A DNA stretch of 64,000 nucleotides from Weeksellaceae bacterium (GCA_019459455.1 JAIBEX010000020.1:62001-126000), one strand, 5' to 3'. Shown: positions 1 to 9,669, counted from the first letter of the stretch. The notes: generated from the sequence alone by a model not told the origin. A program made the numbers and translations.

Positions 1-385
1 GAATGAACATAAAACCTTTATTATTAGCGATTTTTTTTCCACTTTTTTGAAGTGGTTTCTTTGCGATAAAAACCCCCTTAGTTTGAAACCCCTTAATGCC
101 AGAAAGTTTAGATTGAAACTCTTCGACATCATCAACAGGAATATTATGATTTAAATCCTTACACTCTATGATATATACTAAGGTGGGTTTTTTAGATCTA
201 GGTAATGTTACTTCAATTGATAAGTCAAATACTATATCATCCTCCCTATCAGAAGAATAATATTTCTTCTTTTGAAATATCTGACAATTTTGCGGTATAA
301 TTCCTAATTCCCCATTTTGTAATGCGGTATTTAAAACATCATAGCATTTTTGCTCAAATATATCTCCCTTTTCTGTAGAATTCAT
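1..385 (-). CDS. PD-(D/E)XK nuclease domain protein, 3' end outside window
   Basis: An open frame begins with ATG at 385 and runs off the left edge without a stop (about 128 residues visible). The visible part has the layout of a restriction-endonuclease-like fold: a helical N-terminus, a strand with Asp54 in DLSIEV, and then the strand YIIECKD carrying Glu74-x-Lys76. These are the D and ExK of the PD-(D/E)XK active site. The ATG directly follows the TAA of the upstream gene with no base between, so it is the fourth gene of the restriction/PRTase/phosphorylase operon and probably translationally coupled. It may be an Mrr- or Vsr-like nuclease; the family cannot be fixed from this fragment. 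Confidence 0.7.
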   Translation of the reverse strand, partial: MNSTEKGDIFEQKCYDVLNTALQNGELGIIPQNCQIFQKKKYYSSDREDDIVFDLSIEVTLPRSKKPTLVYIIECKDLNHNIPVDDVEEFQSKLSGIKGFQTKGVFIAKKPLQKSGKKIANNKGFMFI

Positions 386-1597
386 TTAAATAATATCATT
401 TGCAATAATATATTCTAAAACTTTCGCACTGGTCCATGCAGCTGTTTGTTTAGCACCATCGGTCTTATCCTGTGTATTATCCATTACAGATTTAATAATC
501 ATAGGGATTGTTCTTCCCCCATTAACTATTTCGCATGCTCTAGCGATGCCATAGCTTTCCATCTCCAATCCAATCGCTTTTCTATCTACAGTCGAAATAT
601 TTTCCACAAAAAACCCCTCATTATCAATTACTGATCGAACACAGGCAATTGGCTCAAAATGTAGCTGGACCCTAATGTTATGAATTGGATCACTATCAGA
701 AATAAAAGCAATTATTTCTCTTCTATGTCTAGTGATTTCGGTAGTGAATGAGCTTGTAGTTGAGGTGGCTTCTATCTCTTTTCTAAATTCATCATCAGTA
801 ACCTTACCCTTATCTATAGTGAATACTTTTGTAGAAATAACTACATCACCCAGGTTTGTATCATCTGGCTTGCCTCCCATCACACCAGTCATTATCACAA
901 ATTTTGGATCAAATCGCACAATTAATTCTGTTGCTAAAATTGAAGCGTCAATCATACCTGTTGTTAATTGAGATGCATAGATTACTGATTTTTCTGGTTT
1001 AGATTTGAAAAATCCAAGCTCTATGAGATGTTTGTCATTTGGGATTTTTTTTATTTTTTCAATAAGTGGTAAAACTTTCTCCATTTCATCCTGCTCTAAA
1101 GCTGTAATTATAATATAATCCACTTGTAAATTGTCTTCTTGAAAATTGTCTTCACTTACTTGGCTCCCATTCTCCAGATGCTCATGTATAGTATATAAAT
1201 TTAATTCGCCATTTTCTATGCTAGATCTAACTTTGTGGTATTTCTGCAGATTCATATTGATATATTGTTCTTCTTGTTCTGAAAACTCTTTATTTACAAC
1301 ATCGGATTTTACAACTTGCAATGTGCCGTCAGATATAAACTTGGTTTCAAGAAGTGGATATTTCTCTCTAATACCGGAAGATATAAACTGTTGAATTCCC
1401 CTTATATCTGAATAAAAGATATGAACCACCAAATGAATGTAGAAATTATTATTTAGTAATCCCAGTTCATGCTCAAACGATTCCCGACTATCAATTCTTG
1501 TAATCTTTTTAAAAGAATCTTTCCCCAAATTATTAATGTTGTTAAGAAAATGTTCTTCTTCATCCCAAACTAAAAGGACCACATCTTTACTATCCAT
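386..1597 (-). CDS. Receiver-like domain fused to nucleoside phosphorylase/MTAN-like domain
   Basis: A 403-residue protein. Residues 5-90 look like a receiver-like or other small alpha/beta domain (a hydrophobic strand VVLLVWDEEE, then alternating helices and strands); this assignment is weak. Residues 158-403 match the purine nucleoside phosphorylase/MTA-SAH nucleosidase fold: strand VDYIIITALEQDE, the glycine turn GVMGG at 238-242, GLEMES at 343-348 where the nucleoside-binding Met-Glu lies, and SVMDN at 370-374 holding the catalytic-type Asp. The enzyme core therefore appears intact, suggesting cleavage of an N-glycosidic bond in a nucleoside or nucleotide signal. It overlaps the upstream gene by 8 bp and abuts the next gene. 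Similar phosphorylase domains occur as effectors or nucleotide-processing modules in bacterial conflict systems; substrate unknown. Confidence 0.8.
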   Translation of the reverse strand: MDSKDVVLLVWDEEEHFLNNINNLGKDSFKKITRIDSRESFEHELGLLNNNFYIHLVVHIFYSDIRGIQQFISSGIREKYPLLETKFISDGTLQVVKSDVVNKEFSEQEEQYINMNLQKYHKVRSSIENGELNLYTIHEHLENGSQVSEDNFQEDNLQVDYIIITALEQDEMEKVLPLIEKIKKIPNDKHLIELGFFKSKPEKSVIYASQLTTGMIDASILATELIVRFDPKFVIMTGVMGGKPDDTNLGDVVISTKVFTIDKGKVTDDEFRKEIEATSTTSSFTTEITRHRREIIAFISDSDPIHNIRVQLHFEPIACVRSVIDNEGFFVENISTVDRKAIGLEMESYGIARACEIVNGGRTIPMIIKSVMDNTQDKTDGAKQTAAWTSAKVLEYIIANDII

Positions 1598-4500
1598 GTA
1601 TATTAAATTTTAAGATTTGAATAAATTTTTGATTTTTTAATTCTACGCTGTAGTCGTATTTAAAATTAAAAAGAGAGCTCTCCGAAAGAGTATTTAGACA
1701 ATTTATTCCTTCATTGCTGGAGAATTCCTTTACAATATCCAGAAAAGAATTTTCAATCTTTACTTCCACATAATCAGTATCTGCTGAGAAAGTTAGATCG
1801 ATTGCTTTTGTATTATCTGCATAGAATTTTAAATTATTTAATATTTCCTCTAAAATAATTTTCTCAACATATTTTTGAGGAATATTTATAACGAAGTCAT
1901 TAATTACAACTGTGTTTGTATTTACATTGTTTGGCAAACTATTAAGACCAATAAATAATTTATCGCGAAATAGTTGAAACTGAGTTGTAGAGTTTCTAAA
2001 TAGATCTCGAAACTCATCACTTTCACTTCCGTATTTATCATCGATATACTCTATAAATTGAATTGCTGTATTAAAATTATCAATATCATTGCTTTTTTGT
2101 TCAATGTTGTTTACAAAATCTTCTAAAAATGAATATAGATTAATTAGAGAGGATTTTTTTCCGTCTATCTGATTGTAGTAAATCAGGTATGGGTATGGCG
2201 TGAAGAAATCCTCGTGGGATCTAAAGAATGAAATTATTGGATTAAGCAAAATGGTTTTTAAATTCCACCAGCTATCTTTTACCAAATTTAATTTTTCTTT
2301 ATCAGGGCTATTTCCTAACTTACTAGAGTCTTTGAGCTCTCGCAACGATGATATCATTATTGAAAAATTGATGCTGTACGCTTCTCTATTATCATGGTTT
2401 TTGGGCTGATCATTTTCCCAATAAACATCTTTAATTTTTTGCAGTTGAGATGGGAAATCTTGAGCTGTAGGCAAAGTATTCAGGAAGGAATAAAATCTTT
2501 TGAATTCCAATTTAGCTTTTGGCTTAATCTCTTCACTATTTATAAAATTTAATAATATTTCTTTTAAAAATAAAGAGCCTTGATTAGGCAATATATCACT
2601 TTTTGTAAGTGGGAAAAATTTCAACAATTTATACAATATATAGTTACTTGGATCCGTTTTTTTAAATGTGTGAGTTGCAAAATTTAGTAATATATCTAAT
2701 TTTTCGTTATCCAATTGTTTTAATTTGAAATGATTTGAATAAATAATAAAAAATAGATGTATTAAATCCCGCCTGTTTTTGGTCCAATCATAATATAACA
2801 TTTCTATATCCAGTTTTTTCTTCCCTTCTAAACCAAAGAATATAGAATCAATAAATTCTTCGATTTTTTCTTTAATGTCAGGCATGATATTAGAAATCCT
2901 TTCATAAATATAGGGTTCATACAAAAGGCAAATGCAAAGCAATTCAATATTCTTATATCTGTCTTTAGTTTTTTTTGTATCAGTCAAACTATATATAAAT
3001 TCATTGAAAAAAGAAAAATTTTCTCTATAAAATCTATACCCAATAACTTTTCCTATCTCATCTCGTAATAAAATGATTTCTTTTTTGGGGATCTTTCCAG
3101 TCACCCTAGCAGTGGGGAGATAGCGGTAATCTTCGTTGATATCATCCTTTGGAGTCAGTGTGCTTAAGATTAATTCAGAGATATTTCTTATACTTGAAGG
3201 TAAGTTCTGAAAGGTTAGGACTTTTTTTATCCAATTGATTTCTTCCGTAAATGGAGAGTTACCAAGGTAGAAGGTGGGGATATGCCAATGACTTGCGAAG
3301 TAAATATTGATTTCAATAGTATCACTAATTTTATCGTCATCAATTCTCATTTCCTTTATTCTCGAAAAAAACTCTCTTTTGTGGTCATTCACTCTTCCTA
3401 TCAAACTAACAACATCTATCTTTTTAGGCTTGAAATATGCTAGTTCGTTTACCATTTGAAGGATTGAATCGCCAGAACAAGAGCCATCATCAATTATAAG
3501 TATATTTTTCTTAGTTATGATTTTATCAAAAGAATCTGTAGTGTGTGGAAATTTCCATCCTTCATTTATATTAAATCTCTCTAGTTCAAATACCTTGACT
3601 GAATGATTATTTATTACCTTACTTTTAAATTTATTCCAATCAATACTCTCTATATCAGATCCCTTAGGATAAAATATATTAAGTTTGTCATCAACAGTTA
3701 TTTTATATTTAAGTGCTCCATTAAAAACAGTGCTAATCAATGATTTTGATGAATCGCTAGCAAATAAAATATTTTCTCGTCCTATTATATCTTGTAGTTT
3801 AAAGAAATAGGGATGGATAAGATTATTAAAAATTTTATAATTAATTAAAATGTCATCATCTTTTATGAAATCTAAAAACCCTCTATTATCATTTGCAAAA
3901 ATTATTGATTTTTTTAATGTAAATGCATCAGAAAATACACTAGGTAAGTTGGTGTAAGGGTTTATTCTTATGACATGCCTCAGTTCTTCTCGATCAATTT
4001 CTTGCCTGATATATTTTTTAACAGTGTATTTACTAGCAAAATGGATTTTATCCTTATAGTTCTCTAAAAAATCCTTTGAATTTTTGAAATTGTCGTCAAT
4101 AGTGTTAATTAAAACGGCTATTTTATAGAGACTACTACCTTTCTCTTTAAGAATCAGTTCGACTCTTTTAGCTAAACTCCCCCCAGAAAGCACATCACCT
4201 ACTAGAATATATTTTTTTCCAGAAATTATATCCTTATCCTTAATAACTCGGTCAAAAGTAAGATAGCTATCAAGATAGGTGCATCTATCTTTGTCAATTT
4301 TAGCTTCTTTAATTAGTAAATTTAAGATACGATGACTACTAGATGTTATTGCAATAAAATATGTATCCTCGTCAATGGTTCCAAGCTTCTTGAATAAATT
4401 AGACACGAGAACATCGCAATCTGCTTCATTGTTTAACAATTCCAGTAACTGAACAAATTCCTTTTGATAGTAGTTGCCATTACAATAATACAATCCTTCA

Positions 4501-6329
4501 GTTCTAACGCAATTATTCCTATCTAAAATATCTTTTATAAGTAAAGAATCAAGTGTTTCAGCAATATTTATATGAGATAGTAATGAATATAGATTTCTTT
4601 TGCCATCTAGATATTGAAAATTACCTAATAAATCGTGAGGTTTATTAAAGTCATCTATTGATTTTACAACTAAGTCGTTAAAGAATTCCAAAAGTTTTTT
4701 TTTGTCATCCTCATCAAAGATTCCTAACCATTCAATATCATTTTCGCCATATATTAAGGGGATAGGGTGCAGATTGTAATCTTTTACAGTACTAGATAAA
4801 TTCTTAACTTCTTCTGCAATATTATTTATAAAATTTTTGGGAGGTGGGTTAAAGATTATAATATTATTGTTGAGATTAATTTCATAATTACTTAGCAAAA
4901 AAAATAACGCAATTTTATTTAGTCTTTCATCACTACAATCGTTAAAACTTAAACAATTAATATAGATGTGTTCGGTATTGTTAGCAAGCTTATCAATTAA
5001 ATTCTGAATTAATTTATTATATATTTCACCCTTATCTACATTAGCAATTTCCCTATATATACTACTGATATTAATATATCTAATTTCAGGTATTTTATTC
5101 TTAAAATTTGGAATTTGCGGTTTTATTGAAGAATTGTCAAATGTAGATTGGCTCGCATCGAATGAAGGTAGATATATTGTAATAAATGTTCCAGGAAAAA
5201 ACTGCTTCTCACTCCCAAATGTTCTTCCAATTTTATCTTTGTTAGTAGATGAGAAATCAAAAAGTAGTTTTCCTCTATTACTCCTTATAATCATTAATCC
5301 ACCATACCTCTTAACTACTGTTAATACATCGAATAGTCCTCTAGGTATAATAACTTCATCATCATTTCCATTATAAATTTTTATAGGGTGCCTCGAAGAG
5401 TAGTATTCAAAAGAGTATTTTAGTATCTCATTGTCGTTAACATCACCATTGGGGAATTTGTCCTTGTAATCATTTACAAGTGTATTAGTTATCCCTTCTC
5501 CAAAGTCAAGAAAAGAATATTCAACTATTGGCTTGTTTAAAAAATTCCCATTTGGAAAAAAGAAATCTTTAGCACCTTGTAATTCTTCTTCGGCAAAGTT
5601 TTTTTTAGAAATAGATAGATCATCTTTTAACATGTTCTTCCTTAACGAAAGACTCATAAACGCAAATTCTTTTTGCGACTTAAATAAAGGGTTATTAACA
5701 TGATCCAAATAGTTTTCGTAGAGCTCCTTCGTGATAATATGGCTAATAGTATTGTTAAGGAATGGATGCTCACATTTACTTTTTGACAGTTCATCTGAAA
5801 CTGCAGCATTTAATTCAAATATTGGGTTTATTTGGTCATCAATTATTTTCTTATCAATATAATTTTCTATTTTTTCTAGTTGTATAAAAGGAGTTATTCG
5901 TATTCGATTATATAAATTTTGATCTGTTTTGACATTAAATCTTCCTCTTAATTCGTCAAGTAAAGTAGCATTAAATGGTATTATAGAATTTTTAAATTTA
6001 AAATATTCTTCCCATTTGTGATCGTCTGGCACAACTCTGTAAATCTTCCAATTATCCCAAAGATTGATTACATTTACTATCTTCCTTCTATATTCCGAAT
6101 CAGTGGAATAATTTAATTCACAGAATATTACTCTAAATTTTGTTTTATTAAGGTATAGATTTTTGAGAAGCGACGTAATTAACAACAATGCTTGATTTGA
6201 AATCCACTCAACATTTTCCAGGTTAAAGGTATAGTTGGCATTCCTGTCCTCTTTATAACTTAAATAAAAATCATTAATAAATTTATCAATGTGTTTCTCA
6301 CCTATTTTAGTTTCAAATTTAAATTCCAT
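1590..6329 (-). CDS. Giant STAS-GHKL-PRTase-PRTase-GHKL multidomain protein
   Basis: A 1579-residue protein I cannot assign to a named gene. Seen in order: a STAS-like segment (about 33-72, with WISNQALLL); a GHKL ATPase with N-box ITKELYENYLDH (199-210), DFGEGI giving DxGxG (275-279), a PRGLFDV...RYGG lid/G2-like region (329-344) and FPGTFITIYLP (378-388); a first phosphoribosyltransferase-like module (about 655-740, with YILVGDVLSGGSL at 707-719); a second one with the canonical PRPP-type loop ILIIDDGSCSGDSI (943-956); a long helical stretch; and a degenerate second GHKL-like module near the C-terminus (EEILNNLKFYA 1494-1504). It starts 5 bp after the restriction gene stops and overlaps the phosphorylase gene by 8 bp. 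Inference: an ATP-sensing protein that makes or handles a ribosyl-nucleotide signal. Very AT-rich. Confidence 0.75.
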   Translation of the reverse strand: MEFKFETKIGEKHIDKFINDFYLSYKEDRNANYTFNLENVEWISNQALLLITSLLKNLYLNKTKFRVIFCELNYSTDSEYRRKIVNVINLWDNWKIYRVVPDDHKWEEYFKFKNSIIPFNATLLDELRGRFNVKTDQNLYNRIRITPFIQLEKIENYIDKKIIDDQINPIFELNAAVSDELSKSKCEHPFLNNTISHIITKELYENYLDHVNNPLFKSQKEFAFMSLSLRKNMLKDDLSISKKNFAEEELQGAKDFFFPNGNFLNKPIVEYSFLDFGEGITNTLVNDYKDKFPNGDVNDNEILKYSFEYYSSRHPIKIYNGNDDEVIIPRGLFDVLTVVKRYGGLMIIRSNRGKLLFDFSSTNKDKIGRTFGSEKQFFPGTFITIYLPSFDASQSTFDNSSIKPQIPNFKNKIPEIRYINISSIYREIANVDKGEIYNKLIQNLIDKLANNTEHIYINCLSFNDCSDERLNKIALFFLLSNYEINLNNNIIIFNPPPKNFINNIAEEVKNLSSTVKDYNLHPIPLIYGENDIEWLGIFDEDDKKKLLEFFNDLVVKSIDDFNKPHDLLGNFQYLDGKRNLYSLLSHINIAETLDSLLIKDILDRNNCVRTEGLYYCNGNYYQKEFVQLLELLNNEADCDVLVSNLFKKLGTIDEDTYFIAITSSSHRILNLLIKEAKIDKDRCTYLDSYLTFDRVIKDKDIISGKKYILVGDVLSGGSLAKRVELILKEKGSSLYKIAVLINTIDDNFKNSKDFLENYKDKIHFASKYTVKKYIRQEIDREELRHVIRINPYTNLPSVFSDAFTLKKSIIFANDNRGFLDFIKDDDILINYKIFNNLIHPYFFKLQDIIGRENILFASDSSKSLISTVFNGALKYKITVDDKLNIFYPKGSDIESIDWNKFKSKVINNHSVKVFELERFNINEGWKFPHTTDSFDKIITKKNILIIDDGSCSGDSILQMVNELAYFKPKKIDVVSLIGRVNDHKREFFSRIKEMRIDDDKISDTIEINIYFASHWHIPTFYLGNSPFTEEINWIKKVLTFQNLPSSIRNISELILSTLTPKDDINEDYRYLPTARVTGKIPKKEIILLRDEIGKVIGYRFYRENFSFFNEFIYSLTDTKKTKDRYKNIELLCICLLYEPYIYERISNIMPDIKEKIEEFIDSIFFGLEGKKKLDIEMLYYDWTKNRRDLIHLFFIIYSNHFKLKQLDNEKLDILLNFATHTFKKTDPSNYILYKLLKFFPLTKSDILPNQGSLFLKEILLNFINSEEIKPKAKLEFKRFYSFLNTLPTAQDFPSQLQKIKDVYWENDQPKNHDNREAYSINFSIMISSLRELKDSSKLGNSPDKEKLNLVKDSWWNLKTILLNPIISFFRSHEDFFTPYPYLIYYNQIDGKKSSLINLYSFLEDFVNNIEQKSNDIDNFNTAIQFIEYIDDKYGSESDEFRDLFRNSTTQFQLFRDKLFIGLNSLPNNVNTNTVVINDFVINIPQKYVEKIILEEILNNLKFYADNTKAIDLTFSADTDYVEVKIENSFLDIVKEFSSNEGINCLNTLSESSLFNFKYDYSVELKNQKFIQILKFNIHG

Positions 6330-6334
6330 CTTTC

Positions 6335-9300
6335 TTATTTTGTATCCTCAACTATTTTGATCTCCTCCTCACTCAACCCATAAAGCTCATAAACCATCTG
6401 ATCTATTTCTTTATCTGTAGATTCTATTTTGGATTGAATTTCTAAGGCTTTAATTTTTTCCTGGTCAAAATATTCTGCACATTCTGCTTCTTCTGAAAGG
6501 CTGAGTTTTATTTTTTGTTTTGCTAACTCTTTTATTAATTCTGAATATGTAAGATTATACCAATCCTGAAGTTTCTTTGAAAGCGTTTCTATTTCAAACT
6601 TCCTTGTAATAGTTCTTTGAAAGTTTACTGATATTTTGTGAAAGTCTTTATTTTGAGAAACGAGCGAGTCAGATTTTTCAATCAAGATATCTTGGAAAGA
6701 CGAATTCTGAACTATTGGAATTGAAATTAATGGATTAATATCTACTTGAAATATTTCCCCTTGTAATTTTCCTTTCTTAAGCAACCAAAATTTAACAATT
6801 CGTGAATTTAAAATAGCTGTCAAGTATTTTAAGTTGATTCTATTACTTTTAATAATGTTATAGGTTCTATTTACATATGAATCAAACTCAACATAAGAAA
6901 ATGAAGGTCTCTCACACTTGCGAATTGATAGAATTTTTTCTCCTAAGAAAATATTTTCATCCCTTGTACGATGTACACCATAAGGCTTATTATCAGAGGT
7001 AATTATTTTTTGAAATTTATCTAAATGGGCTTTAATATTAGGATAAGGGATTATTTCTGTCTGATTTTTAAACTTTGACGATGTATATATAACCCACAGC
7101 TTATTTCTAGGTTCATTATAATATCTATTGATTTCTCGTGGTGTATAAAAAGGCTTTAATAGATGTTTTTCAGCATCACTGAAATTGTAAGAATCATACT
7201 CGTTTTGTGATAAGTTAAATACACCATCACCAACATTAAAATTATTCCCGAGAACAGATTGGCTTCTCGTGTTAACAAAATCCTGTCCGATATCAATTCC
7301 TGAAAATATTTCATTGGAGTTCAAATGAAAGCTACCTCTGTTCTGAATTTTATCTAAAATTTCATCACTCTTATTATCAGTAAAGGAGAAAATATTGTTT
7401 TTGAACTTTTTCTTATCAAAGACAGAGGGGTAAGTAATATATTTTTCAGAACTCTCTTTATTCAAAAAGTCTAATATATCAGAAACTGTCAAACTTTTAT
7501 CTGTTATTTTTGAAAAAGAAAAATTGTAGGACTTCTCAATCTCTTTCTTTCTCATTATATAAATCATTGTCTGAATACCAGCATCTGGAAATACTTTATA
7601 ATCACCAAAATCAATAAAGTCTATTATTTCAGCAAACTCAAATACCTTATCGCGGAAATTTGAAGCTCCATCATTTGTAATCCAGTTGTTCGGAGCAATA
7701 TATCCAATTAACCCCGTTTCATTTTTTGCAATATCCAACCCTAACCACCCAAAAAAATACCATAAATCCATTTTTCCTTGATAACATGAATGATTATGTA
7801 ATCCACAAAAAGCATTTTTATTTGTTGCTTCTTTTATATAAGGCGGATTCCCAATCACCACATCAAAACCTCCTTTGGCAAAAACCTGTGGAAACTCTTC
7901 TTTCCAATTAAAGGTTTTTCCCCCAGCAATTTCGGGATCATCAATTAAGGAATTTCCGCACTTGATATTATCATTCAGACTGTTCAGTTTCCTATTGGGT
8001 TCAGCTGTCCTAAGCCACAGGGAAAGCTTGGCAATTTCCACACTTTCTTCATTCAAATCAACCCCAAATAAATTATTCTCTAAAATACTCTCAGAGTGGT
8101 AGGTAAATGTTAGTGAAGAGCCTGTAAGCTTTGTTTCGAGTTCATCAACATAATTATGCTCTGTAATCAAGAAATTAAGTGCTTCATTCAAGAATGCCCC
8201 AGAACCACATGCAGGATCTACAATAGTAAGTTGGTGTAACCACTGCCTGTAAGTATTCAGTTTCCCAAGAAGGTTTTCTTTGGTTTTAAGCTGCCGTTTT
8301 TTATCTGTGAAGTATTCCTCTTCAATGATGCCAATATCTAATTTCTTCTCTTCACAAAGCTTTCCAACTGTATTTTCAACAATGTATTTGGTAATGTATT
8401 TCGGAGTGTAAAAGACACCATCTTTTTTCCTTTTGGTTTTGGATTTGTCAATTTCCTGACCGTCAAGCTGTGCTTTTATTTCATCAATCTCATTCAGGGA
8501 ATTTTCAAAAATATGACCCAGAATATTGACATCTACTTCACTGGCAAAATCATATTCTGAAAGTTTAGAGGCATGTTTGAATAGCAATTGATCATCAATG
8601 GCGATATGATCTAAAATTTCATCAGGTTTAAACAGACCTCCATTGTAAGCAAAGACATCATATCTTTTTCCCTTGAATCCAGTATTGAGGTATTCAAAGT
8701 ATTTTTTGAATCTTCTGTAAAGGGGAACATATTCATCCCTGTCCTGCAAATCATTCCAATCTTCTAAAATCAGTCTGACTGAATTGGGTGGAAGTAAACC
8801 TCTGTCTTCTCCAAAGAAGAGGAAAAGCAATCTGTCTAAAAGCTTCTGGGATTTTTGGAAAAGTTCCAGTGCATCATACTGAGGATTCTGGGCAGTCAGA
8901 TTTTGGAATAATTCTCTTTTAAAAACAGAATAGTCTTTATAAAGTTTTTTAGTAATAGCATCTTCCTGGCTTAATGATTCATCCTTTATTTTACCAGGAA
9001 TGTTCTGTTGAATGTTTTCATATCCCAAGCATAAATAAAGCAAATTAAACTGCTCCTGATTAAGCTCAAACAGATTGAATTCAATATGTTCAATAGCATT
9101 GTCTATGTAGAGCCTCAGCTTTTCAAAATTTGAAGTGATGACATATTTACAGTTCAACTGGTTATTCTTGTAACCAAAAGCCTGATCCTCAATTTTAGAT
9201 AAGTCTGTAGTGTTGGTTCCTTTTAATTCAATAATCCCAACAACATTATCACTGATGACAATTGCACCATCAGCTTTTTTGCTGTCTTTTACATTTTTAT

Positions 9301-9532
9301 ATTCTGTGGTAAGATTAAAGTTGGGAGTAGGATTTTTGGTGTAGCCCAAAACAGTAACAAAAAGGTCAATTAAAAATTCACCCTGATATTGCTCTTCTTT
9401 CGAACTCCTGATATTTTCCTGAATGGTTTGGTTGTGGAAATGATCACGAAATATTTCCCACTTTTTGGAAATGCTTTCATGATTTTGAGTTTTTAGGTAT
9501 TTTGAAATTACAGTTTGCTGGAAAAGAGACAT
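6335..9532 (-). CDS. Type IIG restriction-modification enzyme (Eco57I-like methylase with nuclease domain)
   Basis: A 1065-residue protein combining cleavage and methylation. The N-terminal region carries a PD-(D/E)XK nuclease signature: Asp88 in KKADGAIVI and Glu102-x-Lys104 in GIIELKGT. A helical linker follows, then an N6-adenine methyltransferase with GVFYTPKYI (372-380), SAM-binding motif I VDPACGSGAF (438-447), GVDLNEESVEIAKLSLW (490-506) and catalytic motif IV NPPY (562-565). The C-terminal 450 residues resemble the TaqI-like DNA-specificity region. No separate specificity or restriction subunit is needed. It is the first gene of the four-gene operon; the next gene starts 5 bp downstream. 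The start at 9532 is the only in-frame ATG near the N-terminus. Recognition sequence unknown. Confidence 0.9.
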   Translation of the reverse strand: MSLFQQTVISKYLKTQNHESISKKWEIFRDHFHNQTIQENIRSSKEEQYQGEFLIDLFVTVLGYTKNPTPNFNLTTEYKNVKDSKKADGAIVISDNVVGIIELKGTNTTDLSKIEDQAFGYKNNQLNCKYVITSNFEKLRLYIDNAIEHIEFNLFELNQEQFNLLYLCLGYENIQQNIPGKIKDESLSQEDAITKKLYKDYSVFKRELFQNLTAQNPQYDALELFQKSQKLLDRLLFLFFGEDRGLLPPNSVRLILEDWNDLQDRDEYVPLYRRFKKYFEYLNTGFKGKRYDVFAYNGGLFKPDEILDHIAIDDQLLFKHASKLSEYDFASEVDVNILGHIFENSLNEIDEIKAQLDGQEIDKSKTKRKKDGVFYTPKYITKYIVENTVGKLCEEKKLDIGIIEEEYFTDKKRQLKTKENLLGKLNTYRQWLHQLTIVDPACGSGAFLNEALNFLITEHNYVDELETKLTGSSLTFTYHSESILENNLFGVDLNEESVEIAKLSLWLRTAEPNRKLNSLNDNIKCGNSLIDDPEIAGGKTFNWKEEFPQVFAKGGFDVVIGNPPYIKEATNKNAFCGLHNHSCYQGKMDLWYFFGWLGLDIAKNETGLIGYIAPNNWITNDGASNFRDKVFEFAEIIDFIDFGDYKVFPDAGIQTMIYIMRKKEIEKSYNFSFSKITDKSLTVSDILDFLNKESSEKYITYPSVFDKKKFKNNIFSFTDNKSDEILDKIQNRGSFHLNSNEIFSGIDIGQDFVNTRSQSVLGNNFNVGDGVFNLSQNEYDSYNFSDAEKHLLKPFYTPREINRYYNEPRNKLWVIYTSSKFKNQTEIIPYPNIKAHLDKFQKIITSDNKPYGVHRTRDENIFLGEKILSIRKCERPSFSYVEFDSYVNRTYNIIKSNRINLKYLTAILNSRIVKFWLLKKGKLQGEIFQVDINPLISIPIVQNSSFQDILIEKSDSLVSQNKDFHKISVNFQRTITRKFEIETLSKKLQDWYNLTYSELIKELAKQKIKLSLSEEAECAEYFDQEKIKALEIQSKIESTDKEIDQMVYELYGLSEEEIKIVEDTK

Positions 9533-9547
9533 TCATCATGGTTTTAA

Positions 9548-9555
9548 CAAATATA
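9548..9555 (-). promoter_or_regulatory. Candidate -7 element of the restriction/PRTase operon
   Basis: Read on the minus strand the sequence is TATATTTG, a match to the Bacteroidota -7 consensus TAnnTTTG, about 15 nt before the ATG of the type IIG gene. A good TTTG -33 box at 19-21 nt upstream is not seen (a GTTTAC lies there), so the promoter may be weak or activator-dependent. Confidence 0.45.
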
Positions 9556-9669
9556 AGTAAAATATGTATGTAAACAGGGATCAATGCAGTATCTGTTAAA
9601 GTGTGGGTTGCTACAAAAAGTATCAGCTTTTATTTTGAGGTGTGATCTAAAATGATTCAACTTTGCATT

